Origin: Anaerolineae bacterium
Lineage (GTDB): Bacteria > Chloroflexota > Anaerolineae > Anaerolineales > UBA11858
NCBI GenBank assembly: GCA_011176615.1
Contig: DUEG01000006.1
Location: 1 to 44,939 of the forward strand
Direction of reading: 5' to 3'
DNA: 44,939 nt
Below, in pieces: positions 1-9,313 of this stretch. Numbering within the stretch: the first letter of the stretch is position 1; each line of letters begins with the position of its first letter. The notes under the pieces are model-generated. The model was not told the origin of the DNA, searched no databases, and was given only the letters and a program-made list of their open reading frames with translations. A program made the translations under genes and the position numbers.

Positions 1-1517
1 AAGTATATTGGAGCGGATTCCAAAGCAAAGAACGCGTTTTCCATCGCAGCCCTATTCAATCCCCTCTGAGCCAACATTCGTATATCTGTTAAAGCGTCAA
101 TAATCTGACTGCTTTTAGCATTAACAAGCACATCTGCTAATGGAACTGGCGTTTCTGTATTAGAAGGAGAAAGCAGTTGAACCCTTACATTCTTCAAATA
201 TGACTGCCAATTAGAGCGCATAAGCAAACCAATGACTGTATCACAAATTTGATCCATTGCGTTCTCGTCTAATTCCTTTATTGAGGATTCAATAATAGTT
301 TCATACATCTGTTGCAAATCAATTCGATTCTCTTCGGAAACAATGGAGGAATCAGCAATTTTTAATGCTACTAGACAATTACGTGCGGCTTCACTGATCT
401 TTCCGATTTTTCTATAGTTAAGTCCCAGCAATAGACGAGTCCCTAATATTAAATCAGGTGATTTTATTTCGCGCTGCAAGTGTCGTGTTACGCTTTCAGG
501 TCGTCCTTGTTTATCCATCAAATAACCCATTTCGAAGGTTCCAGCATCGCTCTGCAACCCTTCTGAAAAGGCTTGTTTAAGCTCTTCCGATGCCTTTTCG
601 TATTCCCCCTGCATTTCTAATTCAAGAACACTACCCAAACGTATCATCACTTTTTCCTGATTAACCTCCTTTGTTTCCAAAGGACCAGTACCCTTAACTA
701 TATCCATCAAATCTTGTCGTTCAGATTTCTTTGGAGTACTCTGCGCAATTTGCTGTTTGAAAAACTCCTCAGCAAGCGCTGCTAAAGCCACCTTGTGGGC
801 TTCTTCAATTGGATTATCTGATTCTTCTTCATTTCCTTTTGGCATATCCAATTGTGGGGTTTCTTCATCCATCACTGGTTTTAATAAACCCGTTCCCCCA
901 TGAGGCCTTTCTGGCAAAGGTAACAACGTCCCACGCCTAACCATCTCTAATGCTTGATGGGCTTCCTCGCTGGTCGGTAATAATTGAAGTGCTCGGTTGA
1001 TAGATTGAACTGTTTTCTCAACATCTCCTTTATGCTGCATCAGACTAGCAACTTGTATATATTCTCTTACAGCCTGCTGTTTTTTTCCTAATCGTTCATA
1101 GATAACCGCTAATCTCGAATGTGCATGTAAATTTTCTGGCAATAGAGACACAGAACGAGAATATAATTCTATAGCCCCTTTTAAATTCTTATTTTTTATT
1201 TGCACCTCTGCCGCTCGATATGCTGCATCAGATGCATATTTGTTCTGGTTGAGTTTCTCATAAATCATCGATGCCTTTTCAAAAGGCACAGGATCACTAG
1301 GTGACAACTTTGCAACTTTGATATAATATTTTAATGATTCCTTGAACTCCTTTAGTTCATAGAACGCTAATGCAACACTTGTTAGTGCTTTCAAATCACC
1401 AGGCTTTTCGTTCAGCGCTTGCTGATAAAAAGCAACTGCACGATTCCACTCCTGGTCCCACGCAGCCGAGTGTCCTTTTTCCATCATTTCTTTATAGATT
1501 TCGTTTGGTCCTGGCAT
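1..1517 (-). CDS. TPR-repeat protein, 3' end truncated by the left window edge (not in the supplied ORF track)
   Basis: Minus-strand ATG at 1517 gives MPGPNEIYKEMMEKGHSAAWDQEWNRAVAFYQQALNEKPGDLKALTSVALAFYELKEFKESLKYYIKVAKLSPSDP..., with repeated TPR-like helices. The frame is still open at position 1 (...LNRAAMENAFFALESAPIY). Confidence 0.85.
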   Translation of the reverse strand, partial: MPGPNEIYKEMMEKGHSAAWDQEWNRAVAFYQQALNEKPGDLKALTSVALAFYELKEFKESLKYYIKVAKLSPSDPVPFEKASMIYEKLNQNKYASDAAYRAAEVQIKNKNLKGAIELYSRSVSLLPENLHAHSRLAVIYERLGKKQQAVREYIQVASLMQHKGDVEKTVQSINRALQLLPTSEEAHQALEMVRRGTLLPLPERPHGGTGLLKPVMDEETPQLDMPKGNEEESDNPIEEAHKVALAALAEEFFKQQIAQSTPKKSERQDLMDIVKGTGPLETKEVNQEKVMIRLGSVLELEMQGEYEKASEELKQAFSEGLQSDAGTFEMGYLMDKQGRPESVTRHLQREIKSPDLILGTRLLLGLNYRKIGKISEAARNCLVALKIADSSIVSEENRIDLQQMYETIIESSIKELDENAMDQICDTVIGLLMRSNWQSYLKNVRVQLLSPSNTETPVPLADVLVNAKSSQIIDALTDIRMLAQRGLNRAAMENAFFALESAPIY

Positions 1518-1576
1518 GGATTTTAAACCTACCTCTATCTTTCTAATCCCATTTTAATCTATACATTATGTAATTA

Positions 1577-4381
1577 TCAATACTCAATTGGCAGCAACTC
1601 ACCCCAGTTCTTACCACTGGATTCATCTGTTTTTAAGGGCACATTTAGATTATAGATATTTTCCATCACAGATTTCACAAGTTTTGCGGTTTCTACTAAC
1701 TCGTTTTCAGGAACCTCAAAGACTAATTCATCATGCACTTGTAAAATCATCTTCGCACTTAATCCTTTGTTATGCAAAGCAGCCGGCACACGCAACATTG
1801 CTAATTTAATAATATCTGCGGCTGTTCCTTGTATTGGTGCATTGATTGCCTCTCGCTCTGCGCGGTTACGAATATTTTGATTCGCAGCACCCTGCAGTGC
1901 AGGGAAATATCTCCGGCGTCCCATCAAAGTTTCCACATAACCTTGTTCTTTGGCTTTTTTACGGATTTCATCAATGTATCTCTTTATACCAGGGAATTGC
2001 CCAAAATATCTCTCCACAAAATCTTCTGCCTCAGCAAGCGTTAAATCTGTTGAACGCGTCAAGCCAAAAGTGCTCATACCATATAGCAATCCAAAATTAA
2101 TTGCTTTTGCATGCCTACGTTGTTCACGGGATACATTTTCTATTGGAATATGATAAATTGCAGCAGCAGTCGTCGCGTGGATATCCTGCCCCTCTCGAAA
2201 TGCTTGAATCATCGCTTGATCTTGCGCCATGTGTGCTGCTACACGCAATTCAACCTGTGAATAATCTACTGCCAATAAACGATAGCCATCTGCTGCCACA
2301 AACGCCTTTCTAACTTCCCTTCCCAATTCACTTCGTATTGGGATATTCTGTAAATTTGGGTCAGACGAGGCAATTCTACCCGTTACAGAACCCGCTTGGT
2401 TATAAGAAGTGTGTATCCTTTTTGTAATTGGATTTACTTGCAAAGGTAAAGCATCCACATAGGTCGAGCGCAATTTAGAGAGTTCCCGGTACTCCAAAAT
2501 CATATCAACAACCGGATGAGCGCCCCGTAACGATTCTAATACGCCTGCGGATGTAGAATAATAACCACTTGCTGTTTTACGCGTTCGGTCGGGTGGATTC
2601 AGATTCAGCGTATTAAATAATACCCGTGAGAGTTGTTGAGTAGAATTGATATTGAACTCTTTCCCGACTTGCAGATAAATTTGCTTTTCTATTTCGATCA
2701 ACCTACTGGTCAATTTCTTTGACATCTCAGACAAGAAGTCTGTATCAAGAGCAATTCCTGTCATTTCCATATCTGCCAAAACCGAAATTAATGGCATTTC
2801 CAAATTATCGAATAATTGTTCGGCTTGTACCCGTTTCAGTTCTGAATGAAGAATGGGGAATAATTGCATCACAATTGCAGCATCATCTACCGCATATTGA
2901 ACTACACTTTCAATCGGGATTTCCGCCATGCTCCTTTGATTCTTCCCCTTCCCGATTAATCCCTCAATCCTGGTCATTTGGACTCCAAGCCGAATCCAAG
3001 CCAAATTTTTCAAACCAAGATTCCTGGATGCGGGATTTGACAACCATTCTGCAATCATCGTATCAAATGACAAAGGTTGTACTTTCAACCCATGACGAAG
3101 CAACACAACATAATCATATTTAAGATTATGACCAACTTTTTTAATTTCCAAATTCGTAAGAGGCTTTTGAAGTGCCTTGATCACAGTTGATAAAGGCAAT
3201 TGGGCATCCCCACCTTGCTTATGTCCAACAGGGATATAATATCCTTCGTTTCCATCTAGAGCGATAGATATCCCAACTAACTGAGCGCTCATCTGATCAG
3301 TAGAGGTTGTTTCCGTATCAACAGAAATCGTATTTGAATCGTTTAATTTCCTGATAAGCGCATCAAGGTCTTTCTTGTTGTTTATCACATGAGCATTAAT
3401 ATTGTTTCCGTTCGCACCCCTGATCGGTTGCTCGAACTTTTCTTTTGTGGAGAATAGCGTCAGTTGTTCCCCTCCTAATCGACTTCGCAACCCGTACCTT
3501 TCTTCCAGGGAAGAGAGTCGATTCAATAAAGCCCGAAACTCCAATTCCCTAAATAATTTTCGTACTTTCTCCGGGTCGAATTTCTGCGGGCGCGCTCTGT
3601 CTAACTCTAAGGGAATATCTAAATCGGTTACGATTTGCGCCAATCTTTGACTAAGGTATGCATTCTCACGTCCCTTTTCTAATCTATCACGCAAACCGGA
3701 TTTTAGATCATCCAAATGAGTGTAAACACCATCTAAAGTCTGATATTCCTTGAGCAATTTCACCGCCGTTTTTGGACCTATTCCTCTCACCCCTGGAATA
3801 TTATCTGAAGGATCCCCAACTAGCGCTTTATAATCGACAATTTGATTAGGATAAACGCCAAGATAATCAACAACATCTTTCGGCAAATAGTCTTTTGATT
3901 GTGATAAAGAACGTCCTGGTAAATTAACAATTAAACGATCATTAACCAATTGCAACAAATCTCGATCACCAGTAAAGATTTTCACACCAAGACCTTGTCT
4001 TACCGCCTCATTTGATACACTACCTAAAACATCGTCCGCTTCATAGCCCTCCATCTCTAATCGGGGAATATTAAAAGCATCCACTAATTCACGGATTCGC
4101 TCAATTTGAGGTCTTAGATCCTCGGGCATTTTTGCTCGGGTACCTTTATATTCAGGATAGATTTCATCACGGAACGTTTTCCCAGTATCAAATGCTACCG
4201 CAATGTAATCAGGATCTTCTTGTTCTAGAATTTTCATCAGCACACTGGCAAAACCATAAACACCTGCTGTCGGTTCGCCTTTACTAGTCATCCAACGCCC
4301 GCTACCTGCTCCGGCTGTAAGTGCGTAATATGTTCTATATGCTAGTGCATGCCCATCAATTAGAAATAAAATCTCTGGCAT
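1577..4381 (-). CDS. polA: DNA polymerase I (5' nuclease, 3'-5' exonuclease and polymerase domains)
   Basis: 934 aa. Family A motifs LLAVDYSQVELRVAAHMAQD, RRHAKAINFGLLYGMS and QVHDELVFEVP; 3'-5' exonuclease motif SVDTETTS; 5' nuclease N-terminus FLIDGHALAYRTYYAL. Confidence 0.98.
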   Translation of the reverse strand: MPEILFLIDGHALAYRTYYALTAGAGSGRWMTSKGEPTAGVYGFASVLMKILEQEDPDYIAVAFDTGKTFRDEIYPEYKGTRAKMPEDLRPQIERIRELVDAFNIPRLEMEGYEADDVLGSVSNEAVRQGLGVKIFTGDRDLLQLVNDRLIVNLPGRSLSQSKDYLPKDVVDYLGVYPNQIVDYKALVGDPSDNIPGVRGIGPKTAVKLLKEYQTLDGVYTHLDDLKSGLRDRLEKGRENAYLSQRLAQIVTDLDIPLELDRARPQKFDPEKVRKLFRELEFRALLNRLSSLEERYGLRSRLGGEQLTLFSTKEKFEQPIRGANGNNINAHVINNKKDLDALIRKLNDSNTISVDTETTSTDQMSAQLVGISIALDGNEGYYIPVGHKQGGDAQLPLSTVIKALQKPLTNLEIKKVGHNLKYDYVVLLRHGLKVQPLSFDTMIAEWLSNPASRNLGLKNLAWIRLGVQMTRIEGLIGKGKNQRSMAEIPIESVVQYAVDDAAIVMQLFPILHSELKRVQAEQLFDNLEMPLISVLADMEMTGIALDTDFLSEMSKKLTSRLIEIEKQIYLQVGKEFNINSTQQLSRVLFNTLNLNPPDRTRKTASGYYSTSAGVLESLRGAHPVVDMILEYRELSKLRSTYVDALPLQVNPITKRIHTSYNQAGSVTGRIASSDPNLQNIPIRSELGREVRKAFVAADGYRLLAVDYSQVELRVAAHMAQDQAMIQAFREGQDIHATTAAAIYHIPIENVSREQRRHAKAINFGLLYGMSTFGLTRSTDLTLAEAEDFVERYFGQFPGIKRYIDEIRKKAKEQGYVETLMGRRRYFPALQGAANQNIRNRAEREAINAPIQGTAADIIKLAMLRVPAALHNKGLSAKMILQVHDELVFEVPENELVETAKLVKSVMENIYNLNVPLKTDESSGKNWGELLPIEY

Positions 4382-4689
4382 TATTGAATACCTTTATTTT
4401 TTCTGTTGATAGTAATTTTCATAAATGACCTATCATGACGTTCAAACTCTTTTTTATTCTGTTATGAATTTAATGCCACCCTCTAAAAAACACACTTTTC
4501 TTCGCTTAATTACATCTAAAAAATAATAATACCAGTGTATCATGCCCTTCTAGTCGCTGCAAGTACCCCCAACTAAATATATTGAAAGGAAAACTCATTT
4601 GTTTGACTAGATTATTTTGATTATAATAATAGGCACCTAGAACTTATATTCATCATTAAAACTTATTACCTAACTACCTAACAATAAAA

Positions 4690-6300
4690 ATGGCAAAGCA
4701 AAAATATACTCTCGTTTTTGCAACAATACTATTACTATTCTTTGTTAGTATCAGAAGTGTAGCGAGTGGTTATGCGTCTGAAAAACCGAGTAGACAAACA
4801 GACATTACTGTGACGTATACTCAATACGAATGGTGGATGCTTAAATGGTCTAATAACGAATTAAGGTGTCAGATTTTCACTGACCATGAGGGTTTACCAA
4901 CAAGCGATGATATCTTCGTTTACTGTGGAAATGATTTATATAACAAATGGATCAAAACCGATGCCTGCCCTGCAATAACAGAGAGCGAAAAAAACATTTC
5001 TGATTGTAATGGTTTTTATCTTCACCCCGTTTCATCCGAAGTACTAACAAAAACTGTCCACGTTGACCTTCCTCTGCCAGAAGCATGGATTGCTATTGAC
5101 GGATGCTCTCCACAACCACCCAACAATTATTGCGAAGAATTGCCAAACCTAATCATTTCCGGGATTGAACCCCTCCCTAACGAAAACATCACAGCCATTC
5201 AGGGTACATATAATGACATTCCATTTATGTGCGAAGGGGATATCTGCAAAGTTCCGATGAGACCCACACCACTCGAAGGCGTGAATGTTGAGTTTTGGGC
5301 AGAATCCAGTTTTGGTGATGAAACTGAGCACTATTCGGCATTAGTCAGGGTGATCGATACAGGTGTCTCAGAATCCCCAGGTGAAAAAGGCTGGTTCATC
5401 GACATGATCAGTTCGCGATGGGCTGGAGAACAAGTTGGAAGTTGTGGACAAATTTGGGGAGCATTTCCACCAATAGGCGGCTCACCAGAATGGTTATCCA
5501 GCCCTGAATCTAGTCAATTGCTGGCTTCTGACGAACCCTACATGTTCCTGGCAGGAAGATTAATTTCCCAAGGAATCATCGATGCTCTGGATTGCCCAAA
5601 CATGGGTCTTGAAGAAAATGGATATGCCAATATCTGTGGTTTAGAAAAGGCTAGGGAGGAAGTCGATAGATGGCAAAATCAATTTGATACCCAAATCATT
5701 GAGGTAGCCAAAGAAACTGGAGTCCCCGGACAACTTATCAAGAATCTATTTGCTTTAGAAAGCCAATTCTGGCCCGGCGCTTTTAACAATGCTAAGGAAT
5801 TTGGTTTAGGTCAACTCACCGAACTTGGTGCAGACACTATCCTTTTGTGGAACGAAACATTTTTTAATCAGTTTTGTCCCCTAGTCCTAGATGCCGACAC
5901 ATGCTCATTAGGTTATGCACAACTAAACGAGGAAAATCAAGCCACGCTCCGCGGCGCCGTTGCTATGAATGCGAGTGCATACTGCACGGATTGCCCTGCA
6001 GGAATCGACCTCTCCCATGCTGATTTCAGCATACAACTATTTGCCCAAACATTACAAGCGAATTGTGAACAAACCGGGCATATCATTACCAATATCACTG
6101 GTAAATCTCCTGGCGAAGTTAGCACTTATGAAGATCTCTGGAAATTTACGCTAGCCAATTATCACGCAGGACCAGGATGTTTAATGAAAGCAATCAAATC
6201 TGTGCCATCTGGTACACCAATCAATTGGGAAACCACTGCTCAATACCTTGAAACTGATTGTCCAGGTACTGTTGACTATGTAAAACAAATCAGCAAATAA
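4690..6300 (+). CDS. Secreted Cys-rich protein with C-terminal lytic-transglycosylase-like (SLT) domain
   Basis: N-terminal hydrophobic signal (MAKQKYTLVFATILLLFFVSIRSVASG). C-terminal SLT-like motifs LFALESQFWPGAFNNAKEFGLGQLTELGADTILLW and ANYHAGPGCL. Confidence 0.75.
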   Translation: MAKQKYTLVFATILLLFFVSIRSVASGYASEKPSRQTDITVTYTQYEWWMLKWSNNELRCQIFTDHEGLPTSDDIFVYCGNDLYNKWIKTDACPAITESEKNISDCNGFYLHPVSSEVLTKTVHVDLPLPEAWIAIDGCSPQPPNNYCEELPNLIISGIEPLPNENITAIQGTYNDIPFMCEGDICKVPMRPTPLEGVNVEFWAESSFGDETEHYSALVRVIDTGVSESPGEKGWFIDMISSRWAGEQVGSCGQIWGAFPPIGGSPEWLSSPESSQLLASDEPYMFLAGRLISQGIIDALDCPNMGLEENGYANICGLEKAREEVDRWQNQFDTQIIEVAKETGVPGQLIKNLFALESQFWPGAFNNAKEFGLGQLTELGADTILLWNETFFNQFCPLVLDADTCSLGYAQLNEENQATLRGAVAMNASAYCTDCPAGIDLSHADFSIQLFAQTLQANCEQTGHIITNITGKSPGEVSTYEDLWKFTLANYHAGPGCLMKAIKSVPSGTPINWETTAQYLETDCPGTVDYVKQISK

Positions 6301-6351
6301 CCCCCCCTTTGTTATCAAAATTGAATACTCTACGATAAAAAACCCTTACTA

Positions 6352-6543
6352 TTATCCTAAAGCGTTTGCCAGGGCTTTGGCTAGTTTCAAGAACTCCTGC
6401 CATTCCTCCTCAAAGAAATGAATAGTTACATTGTTCAGTTCTAAATGATAGGTCGTTTCACCATCAGGTTCATCAGCGCGCCATGCAATATAAGTATCTG
6501 TCTCCGTGATGGTTTCCGTTTTTAGTTCAGGATTATTAGTCAT
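6352..6543 (-). CDS. Small acidic hypothetical protein (63 aa)
   Basis: ORF track; co-directional and just downstream of the M23 peptidase gene; coherent coding-like composition (MTNNPELKTETITETDTYIAWRADEPDGETTYHLELNNVTIHFFEEEWQEFLKLAKALANALG). Confidence 0.6.
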   Translation of the reverse strand: MTNNPELKTETITETDTYIAWRADEPDGETTYHLELNNVTIHFFEEEWQEFLKLAKALANALG

Positions 6544-6577
6544 TATCAGCCTCTCTTCAGATTAAAGTCTTTTAGTT

Positions 6578-7699
6578 TTATGGTGGAGGTAAAACATACC
6601 AAGGATTTACAAAACCACCTTGATAACGAATCTCAAAATGCAAATGCGGTCCCGTTGAATTACCAGTACTGCCGGATCGAGCAATAATTTGCCCTTTTAT
6701 AACACTTTGTCCACATCGAGCGACCACCGAACTCAGGTGCGCATATAAAGTTTGATAGCCATTTCCGTGATCTATCATAACAGTATTCCCATAACCGCCA
6801 TTTGCCCACCCTGCAAATACTATTACGCCACTATCCGCAGCAACGATTGATGCACCTGTTGGCGCGCCAATATCTATAGCCAAATGACCAGACCAATAGT
6901 CATTCCCTGAAATTGTATGATTTTCTGTGGGCCAAATAAATGCACCGCTTCCATAAACACCTTCATAACCCCCCCGACACACTCCCGAACCATATAGCCC
7001 CGCAGAAACTCCTGCTCTTCCTCGAGGGATTGTCGGGATTATCCATTGTTGAATTTCGCGATGGCCTCCAGGTATCATCACGAGACTATCAGCAATAAAT
7101 TGCGGATTAGTTAGGTCAACATGATTGCCTGACCAACTAAGAATATCATTTGGATTGACATCAAAAGTTCTAGCCACTTCCTCGACTGTATCCCCCTCTT
7201 TCCACTTATAAAGAACACCATCCGTTGGCGGTATTTTCAATTTCATCCCCACTACCAAGGCATGGGGATTATCCTTTAATTGTTCATAATTCGCCCATAA
7301 GACGCTTTCGGGTTTAAGGTTAAATTTTTGGGCAATACCAAAAACCGAATCCCCCATTACAACGGTATAGTCCCTAACCTCCCTACGCGATTCAGTAGGG
7401 ATTATGGTGCTCAGCAATATTTTTCTCGAAATATGCAGACTACCTCTAAATTTATGATATTCCTCCAATGATAAAGTCTCCCTCGTTTCTTCATCATTAG
7501 AAATTTGCAACTTTGTCGAAATGATTGCCTGGTTGGAATGTGTATCAACCATCCCCGACCGAAGGTTCATTAACTTAGGTCGCCATAAGAAAAAAGCATA
7601 ACCCAAAAAGAGCAACGCAATACCCCAAGCCACAATATCCACAAACGATACCTTTTTCTGAGGTATAGTTATTTTCCTATTCGTTTTATTTTTCTCCAC
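6578..7699 (-). CDS. Membrane-anchored M23 metallopeptidase with tandem LysM domains
   Basis: N-terminal TM, two LysM-like segments (DYTVVMGDSVFGIAQKFNLKPESVLWAN; YKWKEGDTVEEVARTFDVNPNDILSW), M23 motifs GHLAIDIGAPTG and GPHLHFEIR. Confidence 0.93.
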   Translation of the reverse strand: MEKNKTNRKITIPQKKVSFVDIVAWGIALLFLGYAFFLWRPKLMNLRSGMVDTHSNQAIISTKLQISNDEETRETLSLEEYHKFRGSLHISRKILLSTIIPTESRREVRDYTVVMGDSVFGIAQKFNLKPESVLWANYEQLKDNPHALVVGMKLKIPPTDGVLYKWKEGDTVEEVARTFDVNPNDILSWSGNHVDLTNPQFIADSLVMIPGGHREIQQWIIPTIPRGRAGVSAGLYGSGVCRGGYEGVYGSGAFIWPTENHTISGNDYWSGHLAIDIGAPTGASIVAADSGVIVFAGWANGGYGNTVMIDHGNGYQTLYAHLSSVVARCGQSVIKGQIIARSGSTGNSTGPHLHFEIRYQGGFVNPWYVLPPP

Positions 7700-7709
7700 T
7701 GGAAAAGTG

Positions 7710-8981
7710 TTATTCGTTGAGAGTTTCTAAAAATTCCTGGTTGTCTTTCGTTTGAGAAATCCTACGTAGGATTGCTTGAGTTGCACTCCCCTGGTCCATA
7801 CCCGCACCTTGAGGTGGAGATGAGATCATTTGATCATACATACGCCGTATTAACCATACACGAGGAGTAATATCTGGCCCCAAGAGCATTTCCTCCCGTC
7901 GAGTAGAAGAACGTGCTATATCAATAGCAGGGAATATTCGACGCTCCTGGAGTACACGAGAAAGTTTTAATTCCATATTCCCAGTTCCTTTAAACTCCTC
8001 GTAAACTACATCATCCATTCGGGAACCCGTATCGATCAGACACGTCGCAATAATTGTCAACGACCCGCCACCCTCAATGTTTCTCGCAGCACCAAAGAAA
8101 CGCTTTGGCGGGTATAGAGCCGAGGGATCAATACCACCTGATAATGTCCTCCCTGAAGGCGTAACAACAAGGTTGTAAGCACGAGACAAGCGAGTGATTG
8201 AATCCATTGTAATCACAACATCCCGACCTATTTCAACAAGACGTTTAGCGCGCTCAAGAACCATCTCGGCAACCCTAACGTGGGAAGTAACAGGCTCATC
8301 GAAAGTAGATGAAATAACCTCTGCGTCCACTGAACGATCCATATCAGTTACTTCTTCAGGGCGTTCACCAATTAATGCCACAACAAGATAAACATCAGGG
8401 TATTTCATGGATATTGCATTTGTGATGTGCTTTAATATCGTCGTTTTACCCGCTTTAGGGGGCGAAACAATTAATCCGCGTTGCCCGCGTCCAATCGGCG
8501 CGATTAAGTTTATCAACCTATTCGCCAAGTGATGACGATCAATTTCCAGATCAAAACGCACTTCTGGGAAAATTGGTGTCAGGTTTTCAAATCTTGGTCG
8601 TCGCTTCGCTTCCTCTGCGTCAATTCCATTTACACTTTCAACTTTCAGTAACCCGTAATGTCTTTCAGTTTCTCGCGGAGGTCGAACATGTCCAACAACC
8701 AAATCACCATTTCTCAATTGATATCTTCGTATCTGAGATTGCGAAACATAAATATCAGAATTGCTAGGTTGGTAATTTCTAGAGCGCAAAAAACCAATGC
8801 CTTCGCTCATTATCTCCAAAATACCCCCACGTACTTCAAGACCTTCCTTCGCAGCCTCAGCCTGGCGGATTTGTAGAACCAAATTTTCTCTTTTTAAGCG
8901 CGATGCTCTTTCAATCTTATAGTCAGTTGCCATGAGACGTAAATCAGCCAAAGACATTTTTTCGAGTTCGGATATCTCCAT
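7710..8981 (-). CDS. rho: Transcription termination factor Rho
   Basis: Walker A GLIVSPPKAGKTTILKHI, RNA-binding GILEIMSEGIGFLRS, VALIGERPEEVTDM, MDSITRLSRAYN. Confidence 0.98.
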   Translation of the reverse strand: MEISELEKMSLADLRLMATDYKIERASRLKRENLVLQIRQAEAAKEGLEVRGGILEIMSEGIGFLRSRNYQPSNSDIYVSQSQIRRYQLRNGDLVVGHVRPPRETERHYGLLKVESVNGIDAEEAKRRPRFENLTPIFPEVRFDLEIDRHHLANRLINLIAPIGRGQRGLIVSPPKAGKTTILKHITNAISMKYPDVYLVVALIGERPEEVTDMDRSVDAEVISSTFDEPVTSHVRVAEMVLERAKRLVEIGRDVVITMDSITRLSRAYNLVVTPSGRTLSGGIDPSALYPPKRFFGAARNIEGGGSLTIIATCLIDTGSRMDDVVYEEFKGTGNMELKLSRVLQERRIFPAIDIARSSTRREEMLLGPDITPRVWLIRRMYDQMISSPPQGAGMDQGSATQAILRRISQTKDNQEFLETLNE

Positions 8982-9245
8982 AATATTTTCTCTTTTGGGA
9001 ATTTGTATATTCGAAAATCCGATTGACTATAACCGTTCCCCATAACCATTTGCAATAATGGCTAATAACCGGATTAAGAATATGAATTAATGTTCTTCAT
9101 TTTTCAAAGGGGGAATTATCATTTAAATTATAGCATGTAAGGCAACACTATGCAAGGATTTTTTTATTATCTAGTAACACCATGAATTTCACAAAGTTAA
9201 GCGCCCTTCATAATTATTGATACATCTTTATAATGCTTGTTAAAA

Positions 9246-9289
9246 AACCTATGAAAACGGGTTTAACAAGACGCCCATTATCATAGGTT
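9246..9289 (-). terminator. Candidate intrinsic terminator downstream of the VIT-VWA gene
   Basis: AACCTATGA...TCATAGGTT inverted repeat (9-bp outer stem); on the minus strand it is followed by TTTTTTA. Confidence 0.6.
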
Positions 9290-9313
9290 GAAAATTATTA
9301 ATTCGTTATTACG

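Noticed and set aside
2719-3123. 134-aa plus-strand ORF inside polA
   Set aside because: Antisense to strongly conserved polA sequence; no independent support.
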